Origin: Actinomadura syzygii
GTDB lineage: Bacteria; Actinomycetota; Actinomycetes; Streptosporangiales; Streptosporangiaceae
Assembly: GCF_008085905.1 (NCBI RefSeq)
Contig: NZ_VSFF01000011.1
Location: 186,001 to 250,000, forward strand
Direction of reading: 5' to 3'
DNA: 64,000 nt
Below are positions 35,241 to 43,882 of the stretch, piece after piece (position 1 is the first letter of the stretch; each line of letters starts with the position of its first letter). The notes below the pieces were generated by a model, which made no database searches, was not told where the DNA came from, and saw only the letters and a list, made by a program, of their open reading frames with translations. The position numbers and the translations under genes were made by a program.

Positions 35241-35864
35241 ATGGCCGGCGCGAGGAGGGGCGCACAGCCCGCCGAGAAGGCACCAGCCGGGACCGCCCGG
35301 GGGACGCGGCCACAGGCGGCCAAGCCGCCCGCCGCGAAGGGACCGGCCGCGAAGGGACCGGCCACGAGAGCCCGCAAGCCGGGCGCGAAGCGCGCCCCGG
35401 CCAAGCCCGGCCCGCCCGCGGAGCCCGTGGACGAGGGAAACACGGTGAAGCCGGACGCCGAGCCGCGCGCCAAGGCGGCCGAACTTCCGGTCCGCGAGGG
35501 CGAGCATCAGTGGACGTCCGCCGAGCTGGCCGAGGTCCGGAGTGCGCTGCGCGAGCAGATCGAGGGCCTGCGCGCCGAGATCGCCGCGTCCGCGAACCAG
35601 ATCGCCGAGGGCGACACGAGCGACGGCGCCGGCGACGACCAGGCCGACGCGGGCGCCAAGACCTACGAGCGCGAGCATGAGCTGGCACTGTCATACAATT
35701 CCCAGGACCTGCTCGCCCAGATCGAGCGGGCCGTCCAGCGGATGGACGCCGGCACGTACGGAACCTGCGAGTCCTGCGCCAAGCCGATCGGCAAGGCGCG
35801 CCTCCAGGTCTTCCCGCGTGCGACCCTGTGTGTGACATGCAAACAACGCGAGGAACGCCGCTGA
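35241..35864 (+). CDS. TraR/DksA family zinc-finger protein
   Basis: This protein of 207 aa has a low-complexity N-terminal half rich in Ala, Lys and Pro. A coiled-coil and zinc-finger domain of the TraR/DksA type follows. The finger is C-x2-C-x17-C-x2-C, from CESCAKPIGKARLQVF to LCVTCK, preceded by the typical RMDAGTYGTCESC context. Such proteins bind RNA polymerase through its secondary channel or are of unknown role in actinomycetes. ATG 35241 has GAGGGAGG seven bases upstream. The gene overlaps the start of lspA by 28 nt. Confidence 0.88.
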   Translation: MAGARRGAQPAEKAPAGTARGTRPQAAKPPAAKGPAAKGPATRARKPGAKRAPAKPGPPAEPVDEGNTVKPDAEPRAKAAELPVREGEHQWTSAELAEVRSALREQIEGLRAEIAASANQIAEGDTSDGAGDDQADAGAKTYEREHELALSYNSQDLLAQIERAVQRMDAGTYGTCESCAKPIGKARLQVFPRATLCVTCKQREERR

Positions 35865-36532
35865 GCGACTCAACGAACCCAGAGGGCGGGGCCGAGGAAT
35901 CCACGGGATCTCCTCGGCCGCGCCGCGTCGGCGTGCTGGTCGCCGTGGCCCTGGCCGCGCTCGCCGCCGACATCGCGTCCAAGACGATCGTGGTGGCGAC
36001 GCTGCAGAACGAGGAGCCGGTCCGGCTGCTCGGCGGGCTGCTCACGCTCCGCGAGACCCGCAACAGCGGCGCCGCGTTCTCGATCGGCACCGGCTACACG
36101 ATCGTCTTCACCCTGATCGCGTTCGGCGTGGTCGTGGCGATCCTGCGGACCGCGCGGAACCTGCGCAGCCTGCCCTGGGCGGTCTGCCTCGGCCTGCTGC
36201 TCGGCGGCGCGATCGGCAACCTGATCGACCGGCTGCTGCGCGCCCCGGCGCCGCTGAAGGGGCACGTCGTCGACTGGATCCAGGTCCCGGACTTCCCGGT
36301 GTTCAACCTGGCCGACTCGGCGATCGTCTGCGGCGGCGCGCTCGCCGTCCTGCTGGCGGCCCGCGGCCTCCAGGTCGACGGGACGCGCGTCACCGGCGGC
36401 GACGACCCCCCGGAGCACGACTCACCGGAGCACGGCCCCTCGAAGCACGACCCCCCGAAGCCCGACTCCGAGCGGCGTGACGAGGGCGAGCCCGAGCGCG
36501 GCGGCGCGCCGGCGTCGGAGGAGAAGTCCTGA
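35837..36532 (+). CDS. lspA: Lipoprotein signal peptidase LspA (signal peptidase II)
   Basis: LspA (about 231 aa) removes signal peptides from prolipoproteins at the membrane. Four membrane helices are present. Catalytic aspartates lie in GNLIDRLLRAP and FNLADSAIVCGG, and the conserved ETRNSGAAFSIG precedes the second helix. A hydrophilic tail of about 50 residues rich in Asp, Glu, Pro and His follows and is unusual for the family. The start is uncertain: ATG 35837 overlaps the upstream gene, and GTG 35828 is also possible. Its stop overlaps the next ATG (TGATG). At least two lipoproteins in this window could be substrates. Confidence 0.93.
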   Translation: MQTTRGTPLSDSTNPEGGAEESTGSPRPRRVGVLVAVALAALAADIASKTIVVATLQNEEPVRLLGGLLTLRETRNSGAAFSIGTGYTIVFTLIAFGVVVAILRTARNLRSLPWAVCLGLLLGGAIGNLIDRLLRAPAPLKGHVVDWIQVPDFPVFNLADSAIVCGGALAVLLAARGLQVDGTRVTGGDDPPEHDSPEHGPSKHDPPKPDSERRDEGEPERGGAPASEEKS

Positions 36533-37464
36533 TGGGCGACGTGCGCGGCCTCCCCGTCCCGGACGGCCTGGAGGGCGAGCGGATCGACGCCGCCCTCGCG
36601 CGGTTGTTCGGCCTGTCGCGCGGCGGCGCCGCCGACATCATCGCGGCGGGCGACGTCCTGCTGGACGGCGCCGCCGTGATCACGAAGTCCGAGCGGCTGC
36701 ACGCGGGCGCCTGGCTCGAGGTGACGCTGCCGCCGCCGCCCGCGCCCCCCGCGCCGGTCGCCGAGCCCGTCCCCGGCATGGGCATCCTCTACGAGGACGA
36801 CGACATCGTCGTCGTGAACAAGCCGATCGGCGTCGCGGCCCACCCCACCACCGGCTGGACGGGCCCGACCGTCCTCGGCGGGCTGCTCGGCGCCGGGCAC
36901 ACGATCGCGACGAGCGGGGCGTCCGAGCGGCAGGGCATCGTGCACCGGCTGGACGCCAACACCACGGGCGCGATGGTCGTCGCCAAGAGCGAGGTCGCCT
37001 ACTCGCGGTTGAAGCGCGCGTTCAAGGAGCGGCGCATCGACAAGCGCTACCAGGCGCTCGTCCAGGGGCATCCCGACCCGTTCCGCGGGACGGTCGACGC
37101 CCCCATCGACCGGCACCCGTCCGGTGACGGGCGGTTCGCGGTCGTGGCGGGCGGCAAGCCGTCCGTCACGCACTACGACACGGTCGAGGCGTTCCGCGCG
37201 GCCACCCTGCTCGACATCGACCTGGAGACGGGGCGCACGCACCAGATCCGGGTGCACATGTCCGCGATCCGGCATCCGTGCGTGGGCGACCTGGCGTACG
37301 GGGCCGATCCGACGCTGGCGGCGCGTCTCGGGCTGCGGCGGCAGTGGCTGCACGCCGTCCGGCTGGGGTTCGAGCACCCGTCCACGGGCGAGTGGGTGGA
37401 GTTCCAGAGCCCGTACCCGGACGACCTGGCCCGCGCGCTGGAGATCGTCCAGGACGAGTCCTGA
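36532..37464 (+). CDS. RluA-family 23S rRNA pseudouridine synthase
   Basis: This protein of 310 aa has an N-terminal S4 RNA-binding domain (about 10-75, LEGERIDAALARLFGLSRGG) and a PseudoU_synth_2 catalytic domain. The catalytic aspartate lies in IVHRLDANTTGAMVVAK. The RluA-type segments KRYQALVQG and GRTHQIRVHMSAIRHP follow. It is most like RluD-type enzymes but the target uridine cannot be fixed from sequence. It is coupled to lspA by a one-base overlap, the usual actinobacterial lspA-rluD pairing. Confidence 0.92.
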   Translation: MGDVRGLPVPDGLEGERIDAALARLFGLSRGGAADIIAAGDVLLDGAAVITKSERLHAGAWLEVTLPPPPAPPAPVAEPVPGMGILYEDDDIVVVNKPIGVAAHPTTGWTGPTVLGGLLGAGHTIATSGASERQGIVHRLDANTTGAMVVAKSEVAYSRLKRAFKERRIDKRYQALVQGHPDPFRGTVDAPIDRHPSGDGRFAVVAGGKPSVTHYDTVEAFRAATLLDIDLETGRTHQIRVHMSAIRHPCVGDLAYGADPTLAARLGLRRQWLHAVRLGFEHPSTGEWVEFQSPYPDDLARALEIVQDES

Positions 37465-37467
37465 GCG

Positions 37468-37782
37468 TCAGAGGCCGAGCAGGCGCAGCCCCGCCGCGAC
37501 CCCGGCGGCGATGACCAGGACGAGCAGGAACGGCGCCCGCAGCAGGAGCGCGACCACGGCCGCGCCGAGGCCCGCCATGCGCGCCCCGTCGAACTCCAGC
37601 GTCCGGCCGTCCGCGAGCGCCTGGACGGCGATCAGCGCGGTCAGCAGCGCCACCGGGACCAGCTCGGTGAACCGGCGCATCCTCGCGTCGTCCAGGACGC
37701 GCTGCGGCGTGACGAGCCCGGCCAGCTTCAACGCGTAGCACCCGAGCCCGGTGGCGACGACGGCGATCCAAACGCTCATCAT
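37468..37782 (-). CDS. azlD: AzlD family branched-chain amino acid export subunit
   Basis: This is a small membrane protein of 104 aa with three to four hydrophobic segments. The family segment MRRFTELVPVALLTALIAVQ is present. AzlD is the small partner of AzlC in export of branched-chain amino acids or analogues. The ATG at 37782 overlaps the azlC stop as ATGA. The stop lies three bases from the stop of the facing RluA-family gene, leaving no room for a terminator between them. Confidence 0.88.
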   Translation of the reverse strand: MMSVWIAVVATGLGCYALKLAGLVTPQRVLDDARMRRFTELVPVALLTALIAVQALADGRTLEFDGARMAGLGAAVVALLLRAPFLLVLVIAAGVAAGLRLLGL

Positions 37783-38483
37783 TTCTCCGTCCCACGAAGT
37801 AGGGCGGGGAGCGCGGCGAACGCGGCGAGCATGACGGGGACGCCGGGCGGCAGCAGCGGTGTCGCGGCGATCGCGATGACCGCGGCGGCGGCCGCGACCC
37901 GTACCTCGGTGCGCCCGGCCGTGAGCCGGGGCCACAGCAGGGCGAGGAACACGGCGGGGCCGAGGACGTCCAGGCCGATCGCGTCGGGGTCGCCGAGCCG
38001 GGCGGCGCCCGCCGCGCCCGCCAGCGTCGTCACGTTCCAGGTCAGGTACAGGCTGATCGCGGTGGTGTAGAAGCCCGCGCGGGCGGCGGCCCGGCCGCGC
38101 TGCGCGGTCGCGACGGCGGTGGTCTCGTCGATCACGACCTGCGCGGTCAGCAGCCGCCGCCAGCCGCGCACGTCGAGCATCCGCGCGAGCCGCAGCCCGT
38201 ACAGCGCGTTGCGCCCGCCGAGCAGCATCGCGCCGAGCGACCCGGCGACCAGCCCGCCGCCCCCGCCGATCACCCCGGCCAGCGCGAACTGCGACGCCCC
38301 GGTGAACGCGAGCAGGCTCAGCACGCACGCCTGCGCGACGCCGAGCCCGGCCGTGACCGCCGCCGCGCCGAACGCCACGCCGGACACGCCCACGGCGAGG
38401 CCCACGCCCAGCCCGTCCCGGACGGCGGCGGACCGCGTGCTCTCCGCGGGCGCCGCCGCCTTCTCGGCTTCGGTGACCTCCAT
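37779..38483 (-). CDS. azlC: AzlC family branched-chain amino acid exporter
   Basis: This integral membrane protein of 234 aa has about six helices. The AzlC motif region includes LAFTGASQFALAGVIGGGG and GGRNALYGLRLA. It forms the export complex with AzlD; the true substrate here is inferred from the family. ATG 38483 lies 7 nt after a TAGCGT -10 box on the minus strand (38496-38491), suggesting a leaderless transcript. The chorismate mutase gene lies upstream on the same strand but is separated by a terminator hairpin. Confidence 0.9.
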   Translation of the reverse strand: MEVTEAEKAAAPAESTRSAAVRDGLGVGLAVGVSGVAFGAAAVTAGLGVAQACVLSLLAFTGASQFALAGVIGGGGGLVAGSLGAMLLGGRNALYGLRLARMLDVRGWRRLLTAQVVIDETTAVATAQRGRAAARAGFYTTAISLYLTWNVTTLAGAAGAARLGDPDAIGLDVLGPAVFLALLWPRLTAGRTEVRVAAAAAVIAIAATPLLPPGVPVMLAAFAALPALLRGTEK

Positions 38484-38530
38484 GCCCGCGACGCTAGCCG
38501 GACGGCCGCCGGGCGTTCTTGAACGTTCTT

Positions 38531-38551
38531 GCGCGGGACGGCGTCCCGCGC
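38531..38551 (-). terminator. Terminator after chorismate mutase gene
   Basis: The 9-bp stem GCGCGGGAC / GTCCCGCGC has a 3-nt loop. It starts 3 nt past the chorismate mutase stop on the minus strand and separates that gene from azlC. Confidence 0.65.
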
Positions 38552-38554
38552 CCG

Positions 38555-38914
38555 TCACGGGGACTCGGCCGCGTCCAGCCCGGCCTCGATCACCGCCGTC
38601 ATGATCCGGGCGAGCCGCTCCGGGCCGAGGGACGGGGCGTGCTCCGCCATCGCCGCGACGATCTCCCGCTCCCGGTTCGGGTCGCGCCCCGCGAACCCGC
38701 CGACCGGCTTCAGCCGCTGGACGACCGCCGCGACGGCGGCCCGGCGCTCCAGCAGGACGGCGAGCGCCGCGTCCAGCCCGTCGATCGCGGCGCGGGCCTC
38801 GCCGAGCGTCGTGATCCGCGCGGCCGCCGGCAGCGGGACGCGCAGCTCGTCCGCCCGCCCGCAGGCGGGGCAGGGCGCGCCGGGCCCGGCGGGGTCGATG
38901 ACCTGGTCGTGCAT
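38555..38914 (-). CDS. Chorismate mutase (AroQ type)
   Basis: This protein of 119 aa converts chorismate to prephenate, the first step to phenylalanine and tyrosine. The helical AroQ domain (about 36-119) has DGLDAALAVLLERRAAVAA, VQRLKP and DPNREREIVAAM, with active-site Arg and Lys residues. The first 35 residues are an additional segment with CPACGR, which may be a partial metal site. ATG 38914 has GAGGGG upstream. It lies behind a leader peptide and a terminator-like hairpin, so attenuation by aromatic amino acids is likely. Confidence 0.88.
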   Translation of the reverse strand: MHDQVIDPAGPGAPCPACGRADELRVPLPAAARITTLGEARAAIDGLDAALAVLLERRAAVAAVVQRLKPVGGFAGRDPNREREIVAAMAEHAPSLGPERLARIMTAVIEAGLDAAESP

Positions 38915-38984
38915 GTCTGGTCCCCTCTCGTGCTGCGGCCGCGCGCGCAAGGGGTCCGTGCCGGGGCCGCTCCGATCAACAGGA

Positions 38985-39013
38985 AAGGCAGAGCCCGTGG
39001 GGGACTCTGCCTT
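38985..39013 (-). terminator. Attenuator hairpin before chorismate mutase
   Basis: The 9-bp stem AAGGCAGAG / CTCTGCCTT (39013-39005 with 38993-38985, minus strand) has an 11-nt loop and is followed by TCC. It lies between the leader peptide stop and the chorismate mutase start. Upstream, 39074-39062 and 39029-39016 can pair over 13 bp. A competing 7-bp hairpin forms within the leader ORF at 39072-39054. Confidence 0.7.
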
Positions 39014-39036
39014 GTGGCCGGCTCCGGGGTCGTCGC

Positions 39037-39102
39037 TCAGGTCGCGGTGCGGACCGGCTCGCCCGGAGCCGGCCGCGTAAACCTGAAGTAGCGGCGTTCC
39101 AT
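39037..39102 (-). CDS. Leader peptide of chorismate mutase gene
   Basis: This 21-codon ORF encodes MERRYFRFTRPAPG and then EPVRTAT. It holds Tyr-Phe-Arg-Phe near its start, which fits a ribosome sensor for the products of chorismate mutase. The ATG lies 6 nt after a TACGAT -10 box, so it is probably leaderless. The stop is followed by pairing segments and a terminator hairpin, the usual order for transcription attenuation. The peptide is too short for family recognition, so the call rests on position and codon content. Confidence 0.65.
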   Translation of the reverse strand: MERRYFRFTRPAPGEPVRTAT

Positions 39103-39108
39103 GCTCCG

Positions 39109-39139
39109 ATCGTATGCCGGGACGCAGGGCGCCCGTCAA
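39109..39139 (-). promoter_or_regulatory. Promoter of the chorismate mutase leader
   Basis: On the minus strand, TTGACG (39139-39134) and TACGAT (39114-39109) are 19 bp apart. Transcription should begin at or very near the leader ATG at 39102. The divergent araC-type gene starts 80 bp away. Confidence 0.6.
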
Positions 39140-39192
39140 ACCCCGGACGGCGCCGTCTCGCCCACCGAGACGTCCCGGCTAGCATGACCGGT

Positions 39193-40068
39193 ATGGGCGC
39201 GGTGTCCGGCGCGGGGGAGGCCGCGCACTTCTTCCGGCATCCGGCGATCCCGGACGTCGACCTGCTGCGGGCCCGCTACGTCACGCACCGGTTCGCCCGG
39301 CACACCCACGACGGCTACGTGTTCGGCGTGATCGACGCGGGCGTGGAGGAGTTCGAGCACCCGGGCGGGGTCGTGCGGGCCGGGCCCGGCTCGGTCGTCG
39401 TCGTGAACCCCGGCGTCATCCACGACGGGCGCGCGGGCGCGCCGGAGGGCTGGGCGTACCGGGTGATCTACCCGCCGGTGGACGTCGTCGCCGCGGTGGC
39501 CGCCGAGCTCGGCGCGCGGCCGGGCACGCCCGCGTTCCCCGACGCCGTCCTGGACGACCCGACCGCCGCCGCCCTGCTGCGCGCCGTGCACCGGGCGGGC
39601 GAGAAGGGCGACGCGCTCGCCGCGTCCACCTTCCTGCGGACGACCCTGGCGCGGCTGCTGACCGGGCACTCCCGCGACGTCCGCCGCGACGACCCGCGAC
39701 GTCCGCCGAGCATGCCGCGCGCCGTCCGGGAGGCCCGCGAGATCCTGCACGCCAACCTGGTCGGCCCGCCGTCGCTGGACGAGTTGGCCGAGGCGGTCGG
39801 CGCCCGCCCGTTCCCGCTGCTGAGGGCGTTCCGCGAGACGGTGGGGCTGCCGCCGCACGCCTACCTGAACCAGGTGCGCGTCCGGGCGGCGCGCGACCTG
39901 CTGGACGAGGGCCTGCGCCCCGCCGAGGTCGCGTCCCGCACCGGTTTCGCCGACCAGGCGCACCTGTCTCGGCACTTCAAGCGCACGCTCGGTGTCCCGC
40001 CGGGGGCCTACCGTAGTGCCCGCCGGAATGGGCGCGTCGTGGCACGTGGGGCGGAAGAAGAGAGTTAG
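39193..40068 (+). CDS. AraC family transcriptional regulator
   Basis: This protein of 291 aa has an N-terminal cupin sensor domain (HTHDGYVFGVIDAGVEEF, PGSVVVVNPGVIHDGR). The C-terminal AraC double helix-turn-helix has LDELAEAVGARPFPLLRAFR and EVASRTGFADQAHLSRHFKR. A TAGCAT -10 box at 39180-39185 overlaps the first ATG (39184), so the ATG at 39193, 7 nt after the box, is the likelier leaderless start. It is divergent from the chorismate mutase leader and near azlCD. Regulation of azlCD is a common pairing for this type, but is inferred here. Confidence 0.9.
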   Translation: MGAVSGAGEAAHFFRHPAIPDVDLLRARYVTHRFARHTHDGYVFGVIDAGVEEFEHPGGVVRAGPGSVVVVNPGVIHDGRAGAPEGWAYRVIYPPVDVVAAVAAELGARPGTPAFPDAVLDDPTAAALLRAVHRAGEKGDALAASTFLRTTLARLLTGHSRDVRRDDPRRPPSMPRAVREAREILHANLVGPPSLDELAEAVGARPFPLLRAFRETVGLPPHAYLNQVRVRAARDLLDEGLRPAEVASRTGFADQAHLSRHFKRTLGVPPGAYRSARRNGRVVARGAEEES

Positions 40069-40193
40069 GCTCTCAGCACCGCGTCAGTCCGGCCGGCCGC
40101 CGGGTTGACGATCTTCCCCCGGTCCGATACGCGACACGTGCCGCGAGGTACGTGCGCGGTCGCATGCGACGAGCAGCAGGAGGCGCAGCAGGC

Positions 40194-43100
40194 ATGGCCG
40201 ACTCTTTCGTTCATCTGCACGTTCATACGGAGTACTCCATGCTCGACGGAGCCGCCCGGCTGAAGCAGATGTTCGAGGAGGTCGGGCGGCAGGAGATGCC
40301 GGCGATCGCCATGACCGACCACGGCAACATGCACGGCGCCTACGACTTCCACAGGCAGGCGACGGCGGCCGGGGTGACCCCGATCATCGGGATCGAGGCG
40401 TACATGGCGCCCGAGTCCCGGTACCACAAGAAGAAGGTCCAGTGGGGCGAGCCGAGCCAGAAGCGCGACGACGTCTCCGGCGGCGGCCTGATCAACCACA
40501 TGACGCTGTGGGCGCGCAACGCCAAGGGGCTGCACAACCTGTTCAAGCTGTCCAGCCGCGGCTACACCGAGGGCTTCGTCTTCAAGTACGCGCGCATGGA
40601 CGAGGAGCTCCTCGCCGAGCACGCCGACGGGATCATGGGGACGACCGGGTGCCCGTCCGGGAAGGTGCAGACGCGGCTGCGGCTCGGCCAGTTCGACGAG
40701 GCGCTCAAGGCGGCCGCGAACTTCCAGGACATCCTCGGCAAGGACAACTACTTCCTTGAGCTGATGGACCACGGCCTCGACATCGAGCGCCGGGTCCGCG
40801 ACGGCCTGATCGAGATCAGCAAGCGGCTGAACATCCCGCCGGTCGTCACGAACGACTCGCACTACACGCACGAGTCGGAGGCGACCGCGCACGACGCGCT
40901 CCTGTGCGTCCAGGTCGGCAAGCAGCTCGCGGACCCCGACCGGTTCAGGTTCGACGGGTCCGGCTACTACCTGAAGACGGCCGACGAGATGCGCGGCATC
41001 GACTCGTCCGACATCTGGGCCGAGGGCTGCCGGAACACGCTGCTGGTCGCGGACCGCGTCGAGCCCCAGGGCATGTTCGAGTACCAGGACCTCAGCCCCC
41101 GCTTCCCCGTCCCCGAGGGCGAGACGGAGGAGACCTGGTTCCGCAAGGAGGTCTGGAACGGCCTGGGGCGCCGCTTCCCGGACGGCCTGCCCGAGGGCTA
41201 CAAGGAGCAGGCCGAGTACGAGATGGGCGTCATCCTCGGCAAGGGGTACCCGTCGTACTTCCTCGTCGTCGCCGACTTCATCATGTGGGCCAAGGAGAAC
41301 GGCATCCTCGTCGGCCCCGGCCGAGGCAGCGCCGCCGGGTCGCTGGTCGCGTACGCGATGGGCATCACCGACCTCGACCCCATCCCGCACGGGCTGATCT
41401 TCGAGCGGTTCCTGAACCCCGAGCGCGCGTCCATGCCCGACATCGACATCGACTTCCCTGAAGACCGGCGGGCCGAGGTCATCCGGTACACGACGGAGAA
41501 GTGGGGCGCCGACAAGGTCTCGTTCATCGCCACGTTCGGCACCATCAAGGCGAAGGCCGCCATCAAGGACGCGGGCCGCGTCCTCGGCTTCCCCTACGCG
41601 CTCGGCGACCGGATCTCCAAGGCGTTCCCGCCCGCCGTCATGGGCAAGGACATCCCGCTCTCCGGCATCTTCGACGACAAGCACCCGCGCCACGGCGAGG
41701 CGGGCGAGCTGCGCAAGCTGTACGAGGAAGAGCCCGACGTCAAGCAGATCATGGATCTGGCGCAGGGCCTGGAGGGGCTGATCCGGCAGACCGGCGTGCA
41801 CGCCGCCGGGGTGATCATGTCCGGGGAGACGATCACCGACCACGTCCCGATCATGCGCCGGGACGCCGACGGCGCGATCATCACGCAGTTCGACTACCCG
41901 ACCTGCGAGACGCTCGGCCTGCTCAAGATGGACTTCCTCGGGCTGCGCAACCTGACGATCATCGACGACGCGCTCACCGGCATCAAGAAGAACAAGGGCG
42001 TGGACGTCGACCTGCTCGCCCTCCCGCTGACCGACCAGCCGACGTACGAGCTCCTCGCCCGCGGCGACACCCTCGGCGTGTTCCAGTTCGACGGCGGCCC
42101 GATGCGCTCGCTGCTCCGGCTGATGAAGCCCGACAACTTCGAGGACATCTCCGCCGTCGGCGCCCTGTACCGGCCGGGCCCGATGGGCGCGAACTCCCAC
42201 ACCAACTACGCGCTCCGCAAGAACGGCCAGCAGGAGATCACCCCGATCCACAAGGAGCTGGAGGAGCCGCTCAGGGAGATCCTCGACACCACCTACGGCC
42301 TGATCGTCTATCAGGAGCAGGTGATGGCGATCGCGCAGAAGGTGGCGGGCTACACGCTCGGCAAAGCAGACCTTCTGCGCCGCGTCATGGGCAAGAAGAA
42401 GAAGGCGGAGCTGGACGCCCAGTTCGTCGGCTTCGAGCAGGGGATGATCGACAACGGCTTCTCCAAGGAGGCCGTCAAGACGCTGTGGGACATCCTCGTC
42501 CCGTTCTCCGACTACGCGTTCAACAAGGCCCACTCCGCCGCGTACGGCCTGGTCTCCTACTGGACGGCCTACCTCAAGGCGAACTTCCCGGCCGAGTACA
42601 TGGCGGGGCTGCTGACGTCCGTCGGCGACGACAAGGACAAGAGCGCCCTCTACCTGTCCGAATGCCGCCGGATGGGGCTGAAGGTGCTGCCGCCGGACGT
42701 CAACACGTCCGAGGCCGACTTCACCCCGCTGGGCGACACCGAGATCCGGTTCGGGCTGTCGGCCGTCCGCAACGTCGGCACCAACGTCGTGGACGGCATC
42801 GTCGCCGCCCGCACGGAGAAGGGCGCCTACACCGACTTCAACGACTTCCTGAACAAGGTCCCGCCGATCGTCTGCAACAAGCGGGTCGTGGAGTCGCTGA
42901 TCAAGGCGGGCGCGTTCGACGAGCTCGGCCACCAGCGCAAGGCCCTGCTGATGGTGCACGAGCAGGCGATCGACTCGGTCATCGACATCAAGCGCAAGGA
43001 GGCCGTCGGCCAGGACTCCCTCTTCGGCGCCCTGGAGGACGAGAGCGGCGAGGACGCGTTCGCCGTCGCGATCCCCGAGGGCGAGGAGTGGGACAAGACC

Positions 43101-43724
43101 ACCCTCCTCGCGTTCGAGCGGGAGATGCTCGGCCTGTACGTGTCCGACCACCCGCTGCTCGGCGTCGAGCACATCCTGGAGCGCGAGGCCGACTGCACGA
43201 TCGCCGTCCTGAACGGGGGCGAGCGGCCGGACGGGCAGATCGTCATCGTCGCGGGCCTGCTGTCCGGGCTGCAGCGCAAGGTCACCAAGCAGGGCAACTC
43301 GTGGGCGATGTTCCAGCTCGAGGACCTCGGCGGGTCCATCGAGGTGCTGTGCTTCCCGTCCGCCTACCAGCTCTGCTCGACGCTGCTCGCCGAGGACGCG
43401 ATCCTCGTCGTCAAGGGCAGGCTCGACCGCCGCGAGGACGTCGCCAAGATCATCGCGATGGAGGTCGTCCAGCCCGACCTGACGATCACCGACGCGACCG
43501 GCCCGCTGTCGGTCACGATGCCGCTCGGCCGCTGCACACCGCCGACGGTGTCGCGGCTGAAGGAGGTCCTGGTCACCCACCCGGGCTCGGCGGAGGTGCA
43601 CCTGCACGTCCAGAACGGCCCCCGCACCACGGTCATCCGCCTGGACGACCGCCTCCGCGTAGCCCCGTCCCCCGCCCTGATGGGCGACCTGAAGCAACTT
43701 CTCGGCCCATCCTGCCTTGGTTAG
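40194..43724 (+). CDS. dnaE: DNA polymerase III alpha subunit DnaE
   Basis: DnaE (1176 aa) is the replicative polymerase. The N-terminal PHP domain begins HLHVHTEYSMLDG, with TDHGNMHGAYDF next. The catalytic aspartates are in PDIDIDFPEDRR (Asp416, Asp418, Asp420). Helix-hairpin-helix and OB-fold regions follow, with SDYAFNKAHSAAYGL typical of DnaE1. The SD GGAGG at 40179-40183 and ATG 40194 are clear. TTGACG at 40105-40110 is a plausible -35. The stop is directly followed by the second copy of the three-hairpin repeat, which may terminate transcription. Confidence 0.97.
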   Translation: MADSFVHLHVHTEYSMLDGAARLKQMFEEVGRQEMPAIAMTDHGNMHGAYDFHRQATAAGVTPIIGIEAYMAPESRYHKKKVQWGEPSQKRDDVSGGGLINHMTLWARNAKGLHNLFKLSSRGYTEGFVFKYARMDEELLAEHADGIMGTTGCPSGKVQTRLRLGQFDEALKAAANFQDILGKDNYFLELMDHGLDIERRVRDGLIEISKRLNIPPVVTNDSHYTHESEATAHDALLCVQVGKQLADPDRFRFDGSGYYLKTADEMRGIDSSDIWAEGCRNTLLVADRVEPQGMFEYQDLSPRFPVPEGETEETWFRKEVWNGLGRRFPDGLPEGYKEQAEYEMGVILGKGYPSYFLVVADFIMWAKENGILVGPGRGSAAGSLVAYAMGITDLDPIPHGLIFERFLNPERASMPDIDIDFPEDRRAEVIRYTTEKWGADKVSFIATFGTIKAKAAIKDAGRVLGFPYALGDRISKAFPPAVMGKDIPLSGIFDDKHPRHGEAGELRKLYEEEPDVKQIMDLAQGLEGLIRQTGVHAAGVIMSGETITDHVPIMRRDADGAIITQFDYPTCETLGLLKMDFLGLRNLTIIDDALTGIKKNKGVDVDLLALPLTDQPTYELLARGDTLGVFQFDGGPMRSLLRLMKPDNFEDISAVGALYRPGPMGANSHTNYALRKNGQQEITPIHKELEEPLREILDTTYGLIVYQEQVMAIAQKVAGYTLGKADLLRRVMGKKKKAELDAQFVGFEQGMIDNGFSKEAVKTLWDILVPFSDYAFNKAHSAAYGLVSYWTAYLKANFPAEYMAGLLTSVGDDKDKSALYLSECRRMGLKVLPPDVNTSEADFTPLGDTEIRFGLSAVRNVGTNVVDGIVAARTEKGAYTDFNDFLNKVPPIVCNKRVVESLIKAGAFDELGHQRKALLMVHEQAIDSVIDIKRKEAVGQDSLFGALEDESGEDAFAVAIPEGEEWDKTTLLAFEREMLGLYVSDHPLLGVEHILEREADCTIAVLNGGERPDGQIVIVAGLLSGLQRKVTKQGNSWAMFQLEDLGGSIEVLCFPSAYQLCSTLLAEDAILVVKGRLDRREDVAKIIAMEVVQPDLTITDATGPLSVTMPLGRCTPPTVSRLKEVLVTHPGSAEVHLHVQNGPRTTVIRLDDRLRVAPSPALMGDLKQLLGPSCLG

Positions 43725-43860
43725 CCCAGGGGGGCGACCCCCTGGAACCCCCGTTGCTCGCGAGGGGCCGTTTCCCGAACGCGTTCGCTCTCGGGAAACG
43801 GCCCCTCGCTCGGCGGGTCGGGCGGCCTCCGGCCTTGGCGGCCTCCGGCCGCCCGACCCG
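43725..43860. repeat. Three-hairpin dispersed repeat, copy 2
   Basis: Hairpin a (43726-43745) begins one base after the dnaE TAG and has a GCGA tetraloop. Hairpin b is an 18-bp stem, 43760-43777 with 43792-43809. Hairpin c is a perfect 14-bp stem, 43814-43827 with 43847-43860. It lies between dnaE (+) and a convergent gene. Paired positions vary together with the copies at 30410 and 62846. Confidence 0.9.
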
Positions 43861-43882
43861 TAGCCCCGGCTGAGGCCGTCGT

